Shown here: in pieces, positions 27,708 through 38,298 of the stretch
Position numbering within the stretch: the first letter of the stretch is position 1
Layout: every line of letters starts with the position of its first letter
Assembly (NCBI GenBank): GCA_017354895.1
Contig: CP071496.1
Span: 3,038,001-3,102,000 of the forward strand
Direction: 5' to 3'
DNA: 64,000 bases
DNA from: Podospora comata
Taxonomy: Eukaryota; Ascomycota; Sordariomycetes; Sordariales; Podosporaceae
The notes under the pieces: model-generated
Databases searched by the model: none
What the model saw: only the letters and a program-made list of their open reading frames with translations
What the model was told of the DNA's origin: nothing
Program-made: the position numbers and the translations under genes

Positions 27708-28743
27708 ATGGCCAAAATCCCCACCACCCAAGTCTTCCAAAAGGGCTCCGTCTGGATGTACTCCCCTTCTCTGCCACCCGCCATCCTCTTTCTGATCCTC
27801 TATTTCTTCGCCTGTCTCTACATCACCTACCTCACCTTTTACCGGTACAAGACCTGGTACATGACCGTCTTCCCTCTTGGTGCTTTGCTGGAAGTGGCAG
27901 GCTACGCGGTGAGGATATACTCGGTCAAGAACCAGGGGAACATTGTACGCCCCCCCTCCTATAGACCCCCTTCCTACCCCCGAACACAGCCTAACCCTCC
28001 CTCTCAACCCCACTCATCCCTTCTTCTTGTCTCTAATTTCTAACCCAAAAAAAGGCCGCCTTCATAGCAACCCTCACCCTCCACGTCCTCGCCCCCCTCC
28101 TCTTTGCCGCAGGGAACTACCTCCTCCTCGGCCGGCTGATCTCTCACTCCCTCCCCACCCGGCACACCCTCCTCAAGATCCCCACCCGCTTCATAACCCG
28201 CCTCTTCGTCGGGTTCGACATCCTCGCCGCTGCGATCCAGGGGTCTGGGACCTCCATCGCCGCGTCGGCGAACTGGACTGGACTGAAGGCACTATCGGGA
28301 GTTGACGTGCTTGTTGCTGGGCTGGCGGTGCAGGTTGCGGGAGTGGGGGTTTTTCTTTTGGTTCTGGGGAGGTTTACTTTTCTGGTGAAACAGCTGGGGA
28401 GCAAGGGGGGAGGTTGGGGAGGGTTGCTGGTGGCGGTTTGGGTGTCGAGTGGGTTGATTTTCGTGAGTACTTCAATTGGCTGGAGATGGTTGGTTGGGGA
28501 AAGGGAGGGAGGGTGCTAATCATGAATAATACCTAGGTGAGGTGCATTTACCGGCTGGTCGAGTTCGTGGAGGGGATTGACGGGTATGCCTTTCGGAATG
28601 AATGGTTGTTTTGGGTGTTTGAGGGGACGGGGATGCTACTGGCGATAGGGCTGTTTTGTGTTTGGCACCCGGGGGCTTGCTTGAAGAGGGGGGAGGTGAC
28701 AGAGGGGGAGAAGAGTGAGGGGGGAAGTGACACTCAGGCGTGA
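27708..28743 (+). CDS. RTA1-family multi-pass membrane protein
   Basis: Three exons (27708-27944, 28055-28462, 28537-28743) give 283 residues. Introns use GTACGC and GTGAGT donors with CTAAC and GCTAATC branch sites. The translation is almost entirely hydrophobic segments, about seven predicted membrane spans. The family hallmark is the late block VRCIYRLVEFVEGIDGY followed by an E-rich turn (NEWLFWVFEG). RTA1-like proteins include yeast Rsb1 (sphingoid base export), Rta1 (7-aminocholesterol resistance) and Pug1, so a role in lipid or sterol-stress tolerance at the plasma membrane is likely, though the substrate is unknown. The C-terminus is hydrophilic and acidic. The stop codon is only 27 bp from that of the convergent Zn2Cys6 gene. 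Confidence 0.92.
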
Positions 28744-28770
28744 GGTTGTTGTCAAGAGATGGCCGTTCAC

Positions 28771-30213
28771 CTAGCGAGCAGCTAGCCTCCTGACATAATT
28801 CATTGGCCACTCTGCGTATTTTTCGTACTCGACAGGCAGCCCGGCAGCAAGCTTCTCCATCCAGGCAATGCAGGTTCTTTTTCGATAGGCAAAACGCCCA
28901 CCTTTGTTGCACGTAGTGAGAGCAATGTGCCCGATGGCAAACTCGATGAGAACAAAGTGGATGAAGAGCAGTTGGACTGGATGGTTGTTGGGGTCGATAA
29001 AGGGGGCGAACTCCTCATTGCTGGAGTGGTTGAATAAGGAATACAGGGCGGCAAACTGAGAAAAGGCTGTATAGGTAGCAAGTCAGCATTTGATCTCTCC
29101 CAGAAAGACCCGACTGGTACTGACCTTCTGACGCCGACGTCCTGGCAGCTTTTGCAATCGCCTCTGTTGAAGCCAAGAACTTGACCTCCAACGGGCTCTT
29201 ACACAGAGGTCCGAGTGCCCTCAGAGACTTCAAAAAGTCACCAATGAGAATCTCCTCATCCTCGCTCAAATCCAAGGGAACGATCCCAATGACTCGTCGG
29301 ACGCTATTACAGTACCCTTCCTGTGTAAACTCACGGAACAACGAGTTCTTGATGCTCCCCATAGCGGTATTTGCAATAATATGACACCCCCTAGACATGG
29401 CGAGAAACTCATGCATACCCTCAGCCATACAGCTCGCTTGAAACGCCAAAGCCATCATAGCAGCAAACCTCGCATCCCCCTCAGCCTGTGAAGAGCAAGG
29501 CTTACTCAAACTGTTGTTAAGAGACTGTATCGCCTTGACACGGTGAGCCAGCGCTTGCGAAGAGCAATTCCCCCCATGCAAATCAAGATGTGACGCCGCC
29601 AGCCCAAGCATGGCATGCATAAGATAATCATACTGGTGCCCAGTCAGCGTAAGATACTCCCGAGGGTTCTCAAAGTTTGAGAGCTTACGCTATGCGACAA
29701 ACACGCCGTCTGCATCCAAATCTGATCCCCCTGTATCGGCAAAGGCGGGTACGCAGTTAGCAAAAAGTGATGAAAGTACCTCATATCCTCCTGCGTAAAC
29801 ACCGTAGCCGTCGATGACTGCAAGCTGTTCGTTGGGGCCACCGTTATCACCGAAGCCGAAAACGCCGACGCCATTCTCGGCCGCTCAGGGTACTCACACA
29901 CCAGTCCGACCCTCGCGCAGTTCGAGCAGGAGGGGATCGTCTCCTGGCATTTGACCTTTCGCCTCTTGCAGTGGAAGCAACCCAGCCGGGACTTTGTGTG
30001 TCCCTTTCGCGGGATTGGCCCTCGGCGGGCTCGGGTTCCTGGTTCTTTGGTGTGGGGTGTGCCGGTATGTGGGATTGATACCGGTGCTGTCTCTGGCCCG
30101 GATGAGTCTTTTGCTGATTCGGGGACACCCCCAGGGGAACATGTCGAGCAGGGAACCCAGTGGTCAGAGGTTGGTGATGGGTGGTGGTTGTCCATCCTTG
30201 TTTGACGATGCAC
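28771..30213 (-). CDS. Zn2Cys6 transcription factor, sterol-uptake-regulator type
   Basis: Minus strand with three exons: 30213-29689, 29632-29125 and 29066-28771, 442 residues. Introns of 56 and 58 bp begin GTAAGC and GTCAGT and carry GCTGAC branch sites. Residues 79-106 form a binuclear zinc cluster with C79, C82, C89, C96, C99 and C106 at standard C-X2-C-X6-C-X6-C-X2-C-X6-C spacing, preceded by a basic region. The following segment (YDYLMHAMLGLAASHLDLHG, residues 176-195) matches the regulatory region of short Upc2-like factors, which lack the usual large fungal-specific domain. DNA binding in the nucleus is well supported; the sterol link is by family resemblance only. A start at the second Met (residue 7) is possible. 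It converges on the RTA1-like gene. Confidence 0.9.
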
Positions 30214-31013
30214 AAGTGGCTCTTGATCAAGGGTATATTCTCAAATTCTTTACATAAAAAGAGTGTTATAAAAAGTCGGCCTTGGACATTCTCCTTTTTG
30301 ATGATGCGGCTGGGGTTGTCGTGGACTCGACGCTCTTCAAGGGTTTGGTCAGCACGACCATATTAAAAGGATGGGGCCGAATGACGCGTGTTTTGGGCTG
30401 TGTAAAACTGGAGGAAGTGCCATACGCTACCAAACATTATCAAATCCAGGGGCTGTGCCGCAAGAGAAGTACGAATACTTCCACTTGCTTGCGTGTTGTT
30501 GGACGTTGGCGCTGATGCAGGTAAGCATGGGTTAGGGTTGCGATGGCAGGCTGAGAGAAGATGACGACCCATATTATACTATGAACTATACTTTAAAAGT
30601 AAAATAATAGGCCTTTAAACGATCTTTTAAAGCCTATTAACTATGGTTAAAGGCCTATTAATTATCTTTAAAAGCCTATGAACTATCTTTTAAAGGCCTA
30701 TAGACTATCCTTCAAGGCATGTTAATCTACTTTAGTATCTCATTATTTTGTGGTAAGGGTGGTAGGAAGTAGCTCAACTCACATGGGAACTTTAACAGGC
30801 CCCCATGCACTCAACCTCACTCCCTCACAAGATTCCTGCCGGAGGGACGTCCTGGTAGAAACGCACAATACCATAAAAGCCCCAAGGGTAAGCTTTTCCC
30901 AGACCTAATCCAGTACTACAAACTTATTAAGAGCAATCAACATAGTCATTACAACCCTCTCAGCATTGTAGGTATCTCAGCATGTCTAAGCTTTTATATG
31001 TACTCCGCCCATC
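30214..31013. other. Intergenic region with a 21-bp periodic repeat
   Basis: Holds the promoter of the Zn2Cys6 gene at the left end, the AT-rich repeat copy at 30571-30755, and the 3' end of the CCT5 transcript at the right. No coding signal is seen. Confidence 0.6.
30571..30755. repeat. Dispersed AT-rich repeat, copy 1, 21-bp internal period
   Basis: GCCT/GCAT cores occur at 30611, 30632, 30653, 30674, 30696 and 30717, a step of 21-22 bp; the unit contains AGGCCTATTAACTATC. The whole block, from ACCCATA to ATTATTTTGTGG, aligns along its length with 45009-45203. Many differences between the copies are C/T and G/A transitions, this copy being the more AT-rich. Confidence 0.85.
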
Positions 31014-32929
31014 TTAAAAGTCATCCTCCCCTGAGCCCGAGATGATAACATTGTTCACCTTGAGCACCATGCGGCACAGCTGTGTCGCCAACATGAGCTG
31101 CTGCTTCTTTCCAATCAATGGATCAATAACAAACGCCTCCTTCATGTTGTTGGACCCGAGGCCCATGCAGTCCACACCCAGACGGCCACGGCCAGATGGG
31201 TCCTTGACCTGCTGAGACTTGACCTCGGCAAGAGTGGCAATAGGGTTGAGACCGCTGTTCTCGGCAAGGGCCATGGGGATGGCATCAAGAGCCTCGGCGA
31301 AGGCGCGCATGGCGTATTGCTCGAGACCGGGGGTCTTGACAGCCTCGTCCTCAACGGCCAGAGAGCATGCAATTTCGGCGGAACCACCACCATAGACAAC
31401 GCGGTTGTCACGGACAAGGTTCCTTACGACGCAAAGGGCATCGTGGAGGGAGCGCTTGGCCTCATCGATAATCTATGGGAGTGTTAGTTGAAATCCGGTT
31501 CTCGGTAAAGATCTCTAGAGAATGTACATACCATCTTGTTGCTGCCCCTAACAAAGACTGTTACCGCACGAGTGTTGGCACATTCCTCGATAACAAGCAT
31601 CTTTTCCCTTGTAGTGCCAAAGGTCATTTCTCTGACGATACCAGCGGTGCCAAGCTTCTCTGGCTTAAGGTCCTCGAATCTGGGAACAATACGGCCGTTT
31701 GTCGCAATGGCAATCAGCTCAATCTCTGGGCCACCAACCCATCTTACGGCGGGGAGCTCGTTCTGGAGGAGGAGATGGTTGGCCTCGTCGTCGAAACCCC
31801 ACTGGCAAATGGCCAGATTGGCACCGGCATCCTTTATTTGCTGAATCATCTCGACGAACTTCTCGCGCTCGTAGCTTTGCAGCTTCTTGAACTCCTCGAC
31901 GCTGCTGATCTCCAACTTGTGCTTGGTCTTGGGCTTGGGGGGCTCGAACGCGCACGTCAGAATGGCGATCTTGGCGTCACGGACCTCGGAGGGCATCTGT
32001 GGGTGTGAGAAGTCCTTGTCGACAATAACACCCTTGACGAGGAGTGTGTCCTCAAGAGAGCCGCCGACCTTGCCGTCCATCTTGATCAGCTCAAAGTCGA
32101 CATCCTTCCGTTCCAGATCCGCCACAGACAAGACCGCATCTACGGCGATCTTGGCAAACTGATCGTGAGCCTTGGAAACAATCTTGCTGCCCAAACTTGT
32201 TCTCGCAACCTTGGTCAGGTTCTCTGTGTTCTCCTTGTCAAACTCAATAACATCGGAAATTCTGTCGAGTTCCGCTACGGCAATGTCGCAGGCCTGATCG
32301 TAACCATCGGCGATGCGGATGGGGTGGATACCCTTGTCGATGAGCTCGGCGGCCTGTTCGAGGAGAGCACCGGCGAGGACGACAACACCAGTGGTGCCGT
32401 CACCGATTTCGTCGTCCTGGGACTTGGAAAGCTCCACAAGCAGCTTGGCTACGTGGTTTGTAATCTCCATCTGCTGCAGGATGGTCGCGCCATCGTTCGT
32501 TACTGTGATATCGCCGTCGGGGGAGATGAGGATCTTGTCGAGACCACGGGGGCCTAACGAGGTCTTGACGATGTTCGCAACGGTGCGGGCAGCGAGGATG
32601 TGGGACTTGACGGCTTCGTTGCCATACTGGCGCTTCTTCTTGCCCTGACTGAAAAGGGGTATTAGCGGGGCAACGTGGGGGAGGATGTGTTGGACTTGAA
32701 AGAATCGAGGGCGGTACTGACTCTCTGACTACAATGAAAGGCCGTCCCTGTTCATCTTTCATCACCGCCGCTGTGGTATGCATCCGTCAGTAACGCGGTG
32801 ACCGTACCCCGGGGGAGGAGTCGTCGCATACCGTTCGACAAGTCCAAATCTATAAGCCGGGTAGTTAGCACGCTGGGGTCTGCTTAGGAATAAAGCAGTA
32901 AGGGTGCTTCTGGACATACTCATTGCCAT
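31014..32929 (-). CDS. cct5: Chaperonin CCT/TRiC subunit epsilon
   Basis: Five exons on the minus strand (32929-32920, 32849-32832, 32770-32722, 32648-31532, 31472-31014) give 550 residues, the usual CCT5 length. The first two exons are only 10 and 18 bp; splicing them restores an N-terminus MAMNLDLSNAAV ahead of [12 protein letters not shown], the epsilon-type start. GCTAAC, CTGAC and ACTAAC branch sites support the introns. Family blocks include [10 protein letters not shown], the nucleotide-binding [52 protein letters not shown] and [13 protein letters not shown]5 is one of eight subunits of the cytosolic ring folding actin, tubulin and other proteins. It is transcribed away from HBS1, 682 bp from start to start. 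Confidence 0.96.
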
Positions 32930-33611
32930 CTTGAAGGATTGTTTGTTTGTCTCTTGTAGGAAGATGCGCCAAGGTCAGGGTCGTGGTGGTGCTGGCTTCC
33001 GAGACGGTTTCCAGAAGTTGGTCAATAAACAGGGCTCCTGGGCTTGCTCCTCCACCGCTAGGCAGCTTTCGCTATCGCCAGAGCTCAGACGCAATCTCAA
33101 AAAATTGACCCTCCCAGTTGGCGGCCACGGCAGAATCTAAGTCCGACTCAGCCCTGTGGTTGGCTGTCAACACCCCGGCCCCTAGGAGCCCCGCGATTTG
33201 GGTGTTCACCGCCTTTGGGCACTGTGCCTGTGATGGTGGGGTTAACCTGGCAAAACGGCAGGACAACCCCGCCATCGACATCACTTGTCCCCATCACAGT
33301 CCAGAGAAGCTTCCAAGCAAGGTCAACGCCAAACCAATGCGCCTGGGCAGAACTCAAAAGACTTTAATTGAGAGGTTCACTTTCTTCAAGATCAGGGACT
33401 GTATTGGCGTCAATTCAGAGTTCTTCACACCGCAACAGAGTTTTTCACACCACAACTCAAATTCACACTCGCCACTCAAACAACTACTTAAACATAGGAC
33501 TCCCTTGCTCCAGCCTCAGATTTCTTTCACCCTAGACCAAGTCATCAACACCTGAACCGCACTTCCCACCAACACTAGCCAGATACACACAGATCTACAC
33601 CAACCGACAAG
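32930..33611. promoter_or_regulatory. Shared divergent promoter of CCT5 and HBS1
   Basis: This 682-bp interval separates the start codons of two head-to-head genes. At 33305-33313 there is GAAGCTTCC, containing GAAnnTTC, half of a heat-shock-type element, which would fit a chaperonin gene; one such site is weak evidence. The part next to 33612 is CA-rich and probably HBS1 leader. No other gene is seen. Confidence 0.5.
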
Positions 33612-36115
33612 ATGTCGCGTCACAGAGCTATCCGCAACTTGGACTATGAGGAGGTGCTGGATGAGTACGAGGTGGATCTACAGGAAGAGGAGGAGAATCG
33701 ACTTCTTATGGAACAGGGCGTGGTCGATGTTCGCAGTGCCCTCGACACGGAGGCGTCAAAGGTCACCAAAGAGCAAATCGAGGAGGCTCTCTGGCACTAC
33801 TATTTTGACGTTGACAAATCGGTAACATATCTGACCAACAAATTCATCAACCGCCCAGCACCAAAGGCACCGAAGCCCGCCACTCAGAAGCCCACTGGTA
33901 AGTACCTAACCCCTGCAACAGCTACAATTTCCTGCGAGTTTGAAGACTCGTCAGACTGGGCCGAGAACAACCGACACGGACTGGGCGGCCGATGTTCACT
34001 ACAGACGGGGTCTCGACAAGACGATGTGGGCTTCTGGGTGTCGGGATCATGCCCTTCATATCCCCTGCCCCAGGCATCCCTGCCTGCCCTCTTTCACGAC
34101 ATGCCTTGGGGAAACATCCCAAAGGATAGAGAAAGTGTCTTGATTCCGCCCGTGGTACCGCGATCGCGGTGTGGGCTTCTTGGAGGCACAGGAGCGGCGC
34201 CAAAGATGACCAAGCTCCAAGCACTGGCTGCAGCGAGGAAGAAGAAGGCTCAGGAGAAATCGTCGGAGCAAGAGGTGGAACAAACTCGAACTCAGATGAC
34301 GGGCCTTTCTGTCAGTAGCAGTTCGACAGAGAAGGAAAACATGCCCTTGTCAGGTGCATTCAGCAAGCGTCTCAAGACCTCTTCGTCAACTGCACAGGGG
34401 CGTGTGCCTATCATTCCTACAGAGCCGAGATCAGAGTCTGAGCAGCAGAGCGCCAATCCCATCACAAAAGAACCAGAGGTGGTCGAAGAGCCTGCTCAGG
34501 CCCCGCCTGTCAAGAAAGCTCAACCTTCCGCCTTTGCCCAGACGCTTTTTAGCAGCCATACCCCCGCCATCACCATCCGACAGGATGTGGTTACATTGGG
34601 ACTCGCGCCGTCTGTCCTTGAAGCATTTTCGAAGCCCAGTCCGGATGACATTGTTCTCGCGGCTCAAGCGAAAGGTTCGCTTTCGACAAAGAGCGGGTGC
34701 TAACATTGATGCTGATAGTTGATACAGCCGGAAAGAAGCCCCCAGCCGGTCAGAGCAAAAAGTCAAAATCAAGCAATACAGATTCACTATCCAGTTCGGT
34801 CTCGGAGCTGAAGATCGACGATACCCCTCTTCCAAAAAGCCGAAACATCAATGTTCTCTCTGAGTTCGAGAAGAGCACCAAAAAGAAGAGTGCCAGTTTT
34901 GTTGTGGTTGGCCATGTCGATGCTGGCAAGAGCACCATGATGGGTCGGCTACTGCTTGACCTTGGTGTTGTTGACCAGCGTACTGTCGAGAAACTCCGAA
35001 AAGAAGCCCATACGATAGGCAAATCATCATTTGCTCTTGCTTGGGTTTTGGATCAGGGGTCAGAAGAGCGGACCCGCGGTGTCACCATTGATATTGCCAC
35101 GAACCGATTCGAGACAGAGACGACAGCTTTCACCATCCTTGACGCCCCAGGACACAGAGACTTTATCCCCAACATGATAGCTGGAGCCAGCCAGGCTGAT
35201 TTTGCCGTTCTTGTTATCGACGCCAGCACGGGTGCCTTTGAGTCCGGGCTCAAGGGTCAAACCAAGGAACACTCACTCCTGCTTCGAAGCATGGGCGTGG
35301 CGCGCATTATTGTGGCCGTCAACAAGCTTGACATGGTGAATTGGTCGCAGGAGAGATTTGACGAGATCAAGAACCAAGTCTCCGGATTCTTGTCGGCCAC
35401 CGGCTTTCAAAAAATGAATGTCGCCTTCGTACCAGTATCCGGCCTGCACGGTGACAACATGGTCAAAAGATCCGAGAACCCTGCTGTTGGGTGGTACACT
35501 GGACCCACCCTCATCGAAGAGCTTGAGCGTTCGGAACCAAGTGCTCGAGCTACGAAGAAGCCTCTCAGAGTCAACATTTCCGAGGTTTTCCGCACACAGC
35601 AAAGTCAGGCCACAGTTTCTGGACGTGTTGACGCCGGATCTTTGCAAATGGGAGACGCCGTTCTGGTCCAGCCGGCCACGGAGAAGGCTTTCATCAAGTC
35701 CATCCTTGTGGACGAGGCCCCGGCTGACTGGGCTGTCGCCGGACAGAGCGTGGTATTACATCTCAGCCACATCGACCCAATGCATGTCAAATCCGGCGAC
35801 ATTATCTGCGACCCCAACAAGCCAATCCCCAAAGATAAGACGTTCACGTTGAAGGCGCTGGCGTTTGACTTTTTGATGCCGATGCAAGTGGATGTCCACC
35901 GTGGACGACTACACTCGGCAGGGAAGATTATCGCGATGCCTGCGCTGCTGGACAAGACCACCGGTGGGGTGAAGAAGAAGAATCCAAGGCTGGTGAAGCC
36001 AGGGGAGGTTGCCAGAGTGCGAGTGGAGTTGGACGATCAGGTGCCGCTGGAGGCTGGTCAGAGGGTGGTTTTGAGAAGTGGTGGGGAGACTATTGCTGCT
36101 GGTTTGCTGGAGTGA
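33612..36115 (+). CDS. hbs1: HBS1-type translational GTPase (likely HBS1/SKI7 splice gene)
   Basis: Hbs1 partners Dom34 to rescue stalled ribosomes; Ski7 links the cytoplasmic exosome to the Ski complex. Exon 1 (33612-33897) encodes the HBS1 N-terminal helical domain (ALWHYYFDVDKSVTYL). A GTAAGT donor at 33898 faces several acceptors. The one ending at 34191 gives a 721-residue Hbs1-like product. Acceptors ending at 33954 or 34020 keep the frame and add a segment with MPWGNIP and VPRSRCGLLGG (800 or 778 residues). The last intron is about 34675-34718 (44 bp, donor GTTCGC, GCTAAC branch). Exon 3 carries the GTPase: GHVDAGKST (P-loop, near residue 320 of the short form), DAPGHRD, NKLD, then two beta-barrel domains. 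Exact acceptor use is uncertain. Confidence 0.93.
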
Positions 36116-36247
36116 TTATCAAGATATCGATAGAGGGACAAGATCGGGATGTTATAGGGGTTAATCAGTTTTCCTTTGTCAACGCAAGCTATACCAGATA
36201 TCTCTCGGGAATCCTTAGATAGGAGGGGCATGTAAATCTTTTTTTTT

Positions 36248-36365
36248 GAGCTTTTGTGAAACAATCTTCGAGCTTTTCGTGGCTAGTATCTGAGCTTTTG
36301 TTAGACGGTATCTGAGCTTTTATTAGAAGTATCTGAGCTTCTCAAGAAACCTGGAAGTTATCCCA
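36248..36365 (+). repeat. 22-bp periodic tandem array, left block
   Basis: GAGCTT cores start at 36248, 36270, 36292, 36314 and 36335, steps of 22, 22, 22 and 21 bp. The unit is roughly TATCTGAGCTTTTATTAG plus four bases. Units differ at several positions, so the array is old or loosely conserved. Confidence 0.85.
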
Positions 36366-36744
36366 TACGTCCAATCTCGCCATCTTTATACTGAGTGCGT
36401 TATACTACATAAGTATATTGCATTAAATGGAGGTAGGAAAGGTAAGGCCTTGTAGTGGGAGTGGAAGAGGCCCACAGACGTATGTAAGCTAAATACATAA
36501 GGTAGCTTTCGCTACACACCGCAATCTTCCAGGTTTAATGGATAGAAACCCAGGTGGCACTCCATATATGAGGTGCAAAGCTGATGGATCAAAAAGAGAG
36601 ATATCGAGGAGAGCTATCATGAAGAATGATATGCCAGTCCTCCACCAGTGCCAGTCCACTTGACAGCCTTCTCCCAAATCAATTATCTTGCACCTAGCAT
36701 TTGGAGTGCCACACTGGCTTCGTCTAAAATAAAGTCTCTGTCCA

Positions 36745-36976
36745 TCAAATAGTCTCTAAGCTTTTATTAGACAATCTCTCAGTTCTAACTAAACTCTATC
36801 TGAGTTTTTATCAGATAGTATCCAAGTTTTCATTAAATACTATCTACTTTATAAATTATATGTCTAGGCGTTTAGTAACAATGATTTTGAGCTTTTACTA
36901 GCCAGTCTTTGGACTTTTGTTGGATAGTATCTGAGCTTTCATTGGACAGCAGCTCAGTTTTCATTAGGTAGTATGA
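36745..36976 (+). repeat. 22-bp periodic tandem array, right block
   Basis: Equivalent core positions at 36758, 36780, 36802, 36824, about 36846, about 36868, 36889, 36911, 36933 and 36955 keep a 22-bp step over ten units, although some units are strongly diverged. It carries the same core sequence and orientation as the left block about 400 bp upstream. Confidence 0.8.
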
Positions 36977-38270
36977 GTGTGAGTGTAAGTGATTTTAAAA
37001 AAAAACCCGAAGCCAACGCAAGATAGGTACGCTGAACAGTGGCCCTGCCCACTGCAAGAAGGCGAAACAATTCGCCCGTCGGAGGTTGCCGGAGGTATCT
37101 AGAAATTGGCAGGAAGACATCTTACAACCTCAAAAGACTTCTTCACCTTCAAGATTAGTCCCCACGAGCGGAGATTACTAGACACTATCTCAGCTTTTCA
37201 AGAAAATTATCCTATGCTTCGAGCTGAGCAACGTTGTATTTCCTGGGCACAGAGAGATGTCGTTGGAATTGGCATGCCGCCTCATCAATCAATCCAGCTT
37301 GGTGTTGATACAAGTGGGGCGTCTTGGCGCTACCAAAAGCGGGAGGCGGATAGCCGCAAGCCGCAACTTTGGGAAAAGGCCACTCTGGCACTTGAGCAGG
37401 CAGGGATTGGTGCCGATGAGTGGTCCGTGAGTTGCCAATATGTGGGGTTATTGAAACTCCAGTGAACAGCTTGCAGTTCCATGCCCAAGCTTCTGTTGGA
37501 CGACAGAATCGTGTAGAAGCTTCACGTGGACGTTGAGCAATGCAGTGTCGGAGCAACACTTGGGTGAAGTGAGTAAACAGAGGCAAACATGGGATATGGA
37601 CAGCATTGGAGGAGCACATGATTCAAGTAGGGGAAGTAGTTGAGGACAGAGAGAGACAGATCTGGAATCAGCTAGCGTATTGGATGATCTTGCAAGTGCT
37701 GATGAGAGCTCGGTCCACTGTATCTAGGCGGTGCATTTCGGAGCTCTAGGCGCGCTTCAGGTGCAGTTGAATGGATGGCAAAAAAGGAACAATCGGGGAG
37801 ACTCAAGTAACAGTGACTCGTGGGAGAATATCAAGCTGCGGGGTAATTGGTGGGAGCAGCTCAAGGCTGCAAGTCACCGCTACCTTTGGTTCCCATGGAA
37901 GGTTGCAATAGCGGGGGCAAACCAACCAAGTGAATCGATTGGGCAGGCCCTGCAAGGCCCGGAAGGCGGGCGCGGGCTGCTGGCGGCCAGTGCTAAAGTG
38001 TGAGGTGGCTAGAGCCCAGAATAAGGACAGATTTCCCAATTCACCACCAGAAAATTTAAGGATACAAGTCAGCTTCTGCTCTCTTCCTTCTTCCTTTTCC
38101 TCTCCCCAATCCCAACGATTGATCCACCACTCCGGTACATCAACGTCCTCTCTTACCTGGTCAGCTGGTAGGATTGGTATTTGACGACAAGCCCATAGTT
38201 GGCATTCATCCTTTTTCCATACTCTTTGTCACACCTGCTAGCAGGAGAGCGAGAGGTTTTCTTTTCTTTA

Positions 38271-38277
38271 CACGTCA
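38271..38277 (-). promoter_or_regulatory. Possible UPR-type element (TGACGTG) by BiP
   Basis: The minus strand reads TGACGTG, the core of one class of unfolded-protein-response element. It lies 22 bp before the BiP start codon, so it may be within the leader rather than a working promoter site. Single seven-base matches occur by chance. Confidence 0.2.
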
Positions 38278-38298
38278 GTCACACACACAGCCTTCGGC

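Larger units (their letters stand above)
36116..38298. other. AT-rich intergenic region between HBS1 and BiP
   Basis: Contains the 22-bp periodic arrays at 36248-36365 and 36745-36976 and a related fragment near 37182-37215. The stretch 37216-38298 is less AT-rich and should include the BiP promoter. One frame (37106-37465, 119 codons) begins beside the repeat fragment, overlaps it and has no recognisable domain; it could be a remnant of a mobile element, but nothing proves this. Confidence 0.55.

Noticed and set aside
34074-34191. Acceptor ending at 34073 (pyrimidine-rich CCCCAG) for HBS1 intron 1
   Set aside because: It is the best-looking acceptor by pyrimidine content, but joining it to 33897 shifts the frame and hits a stop within about 20 codons. 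It could serve nonsense-mediated decay, but no evidence supports that.
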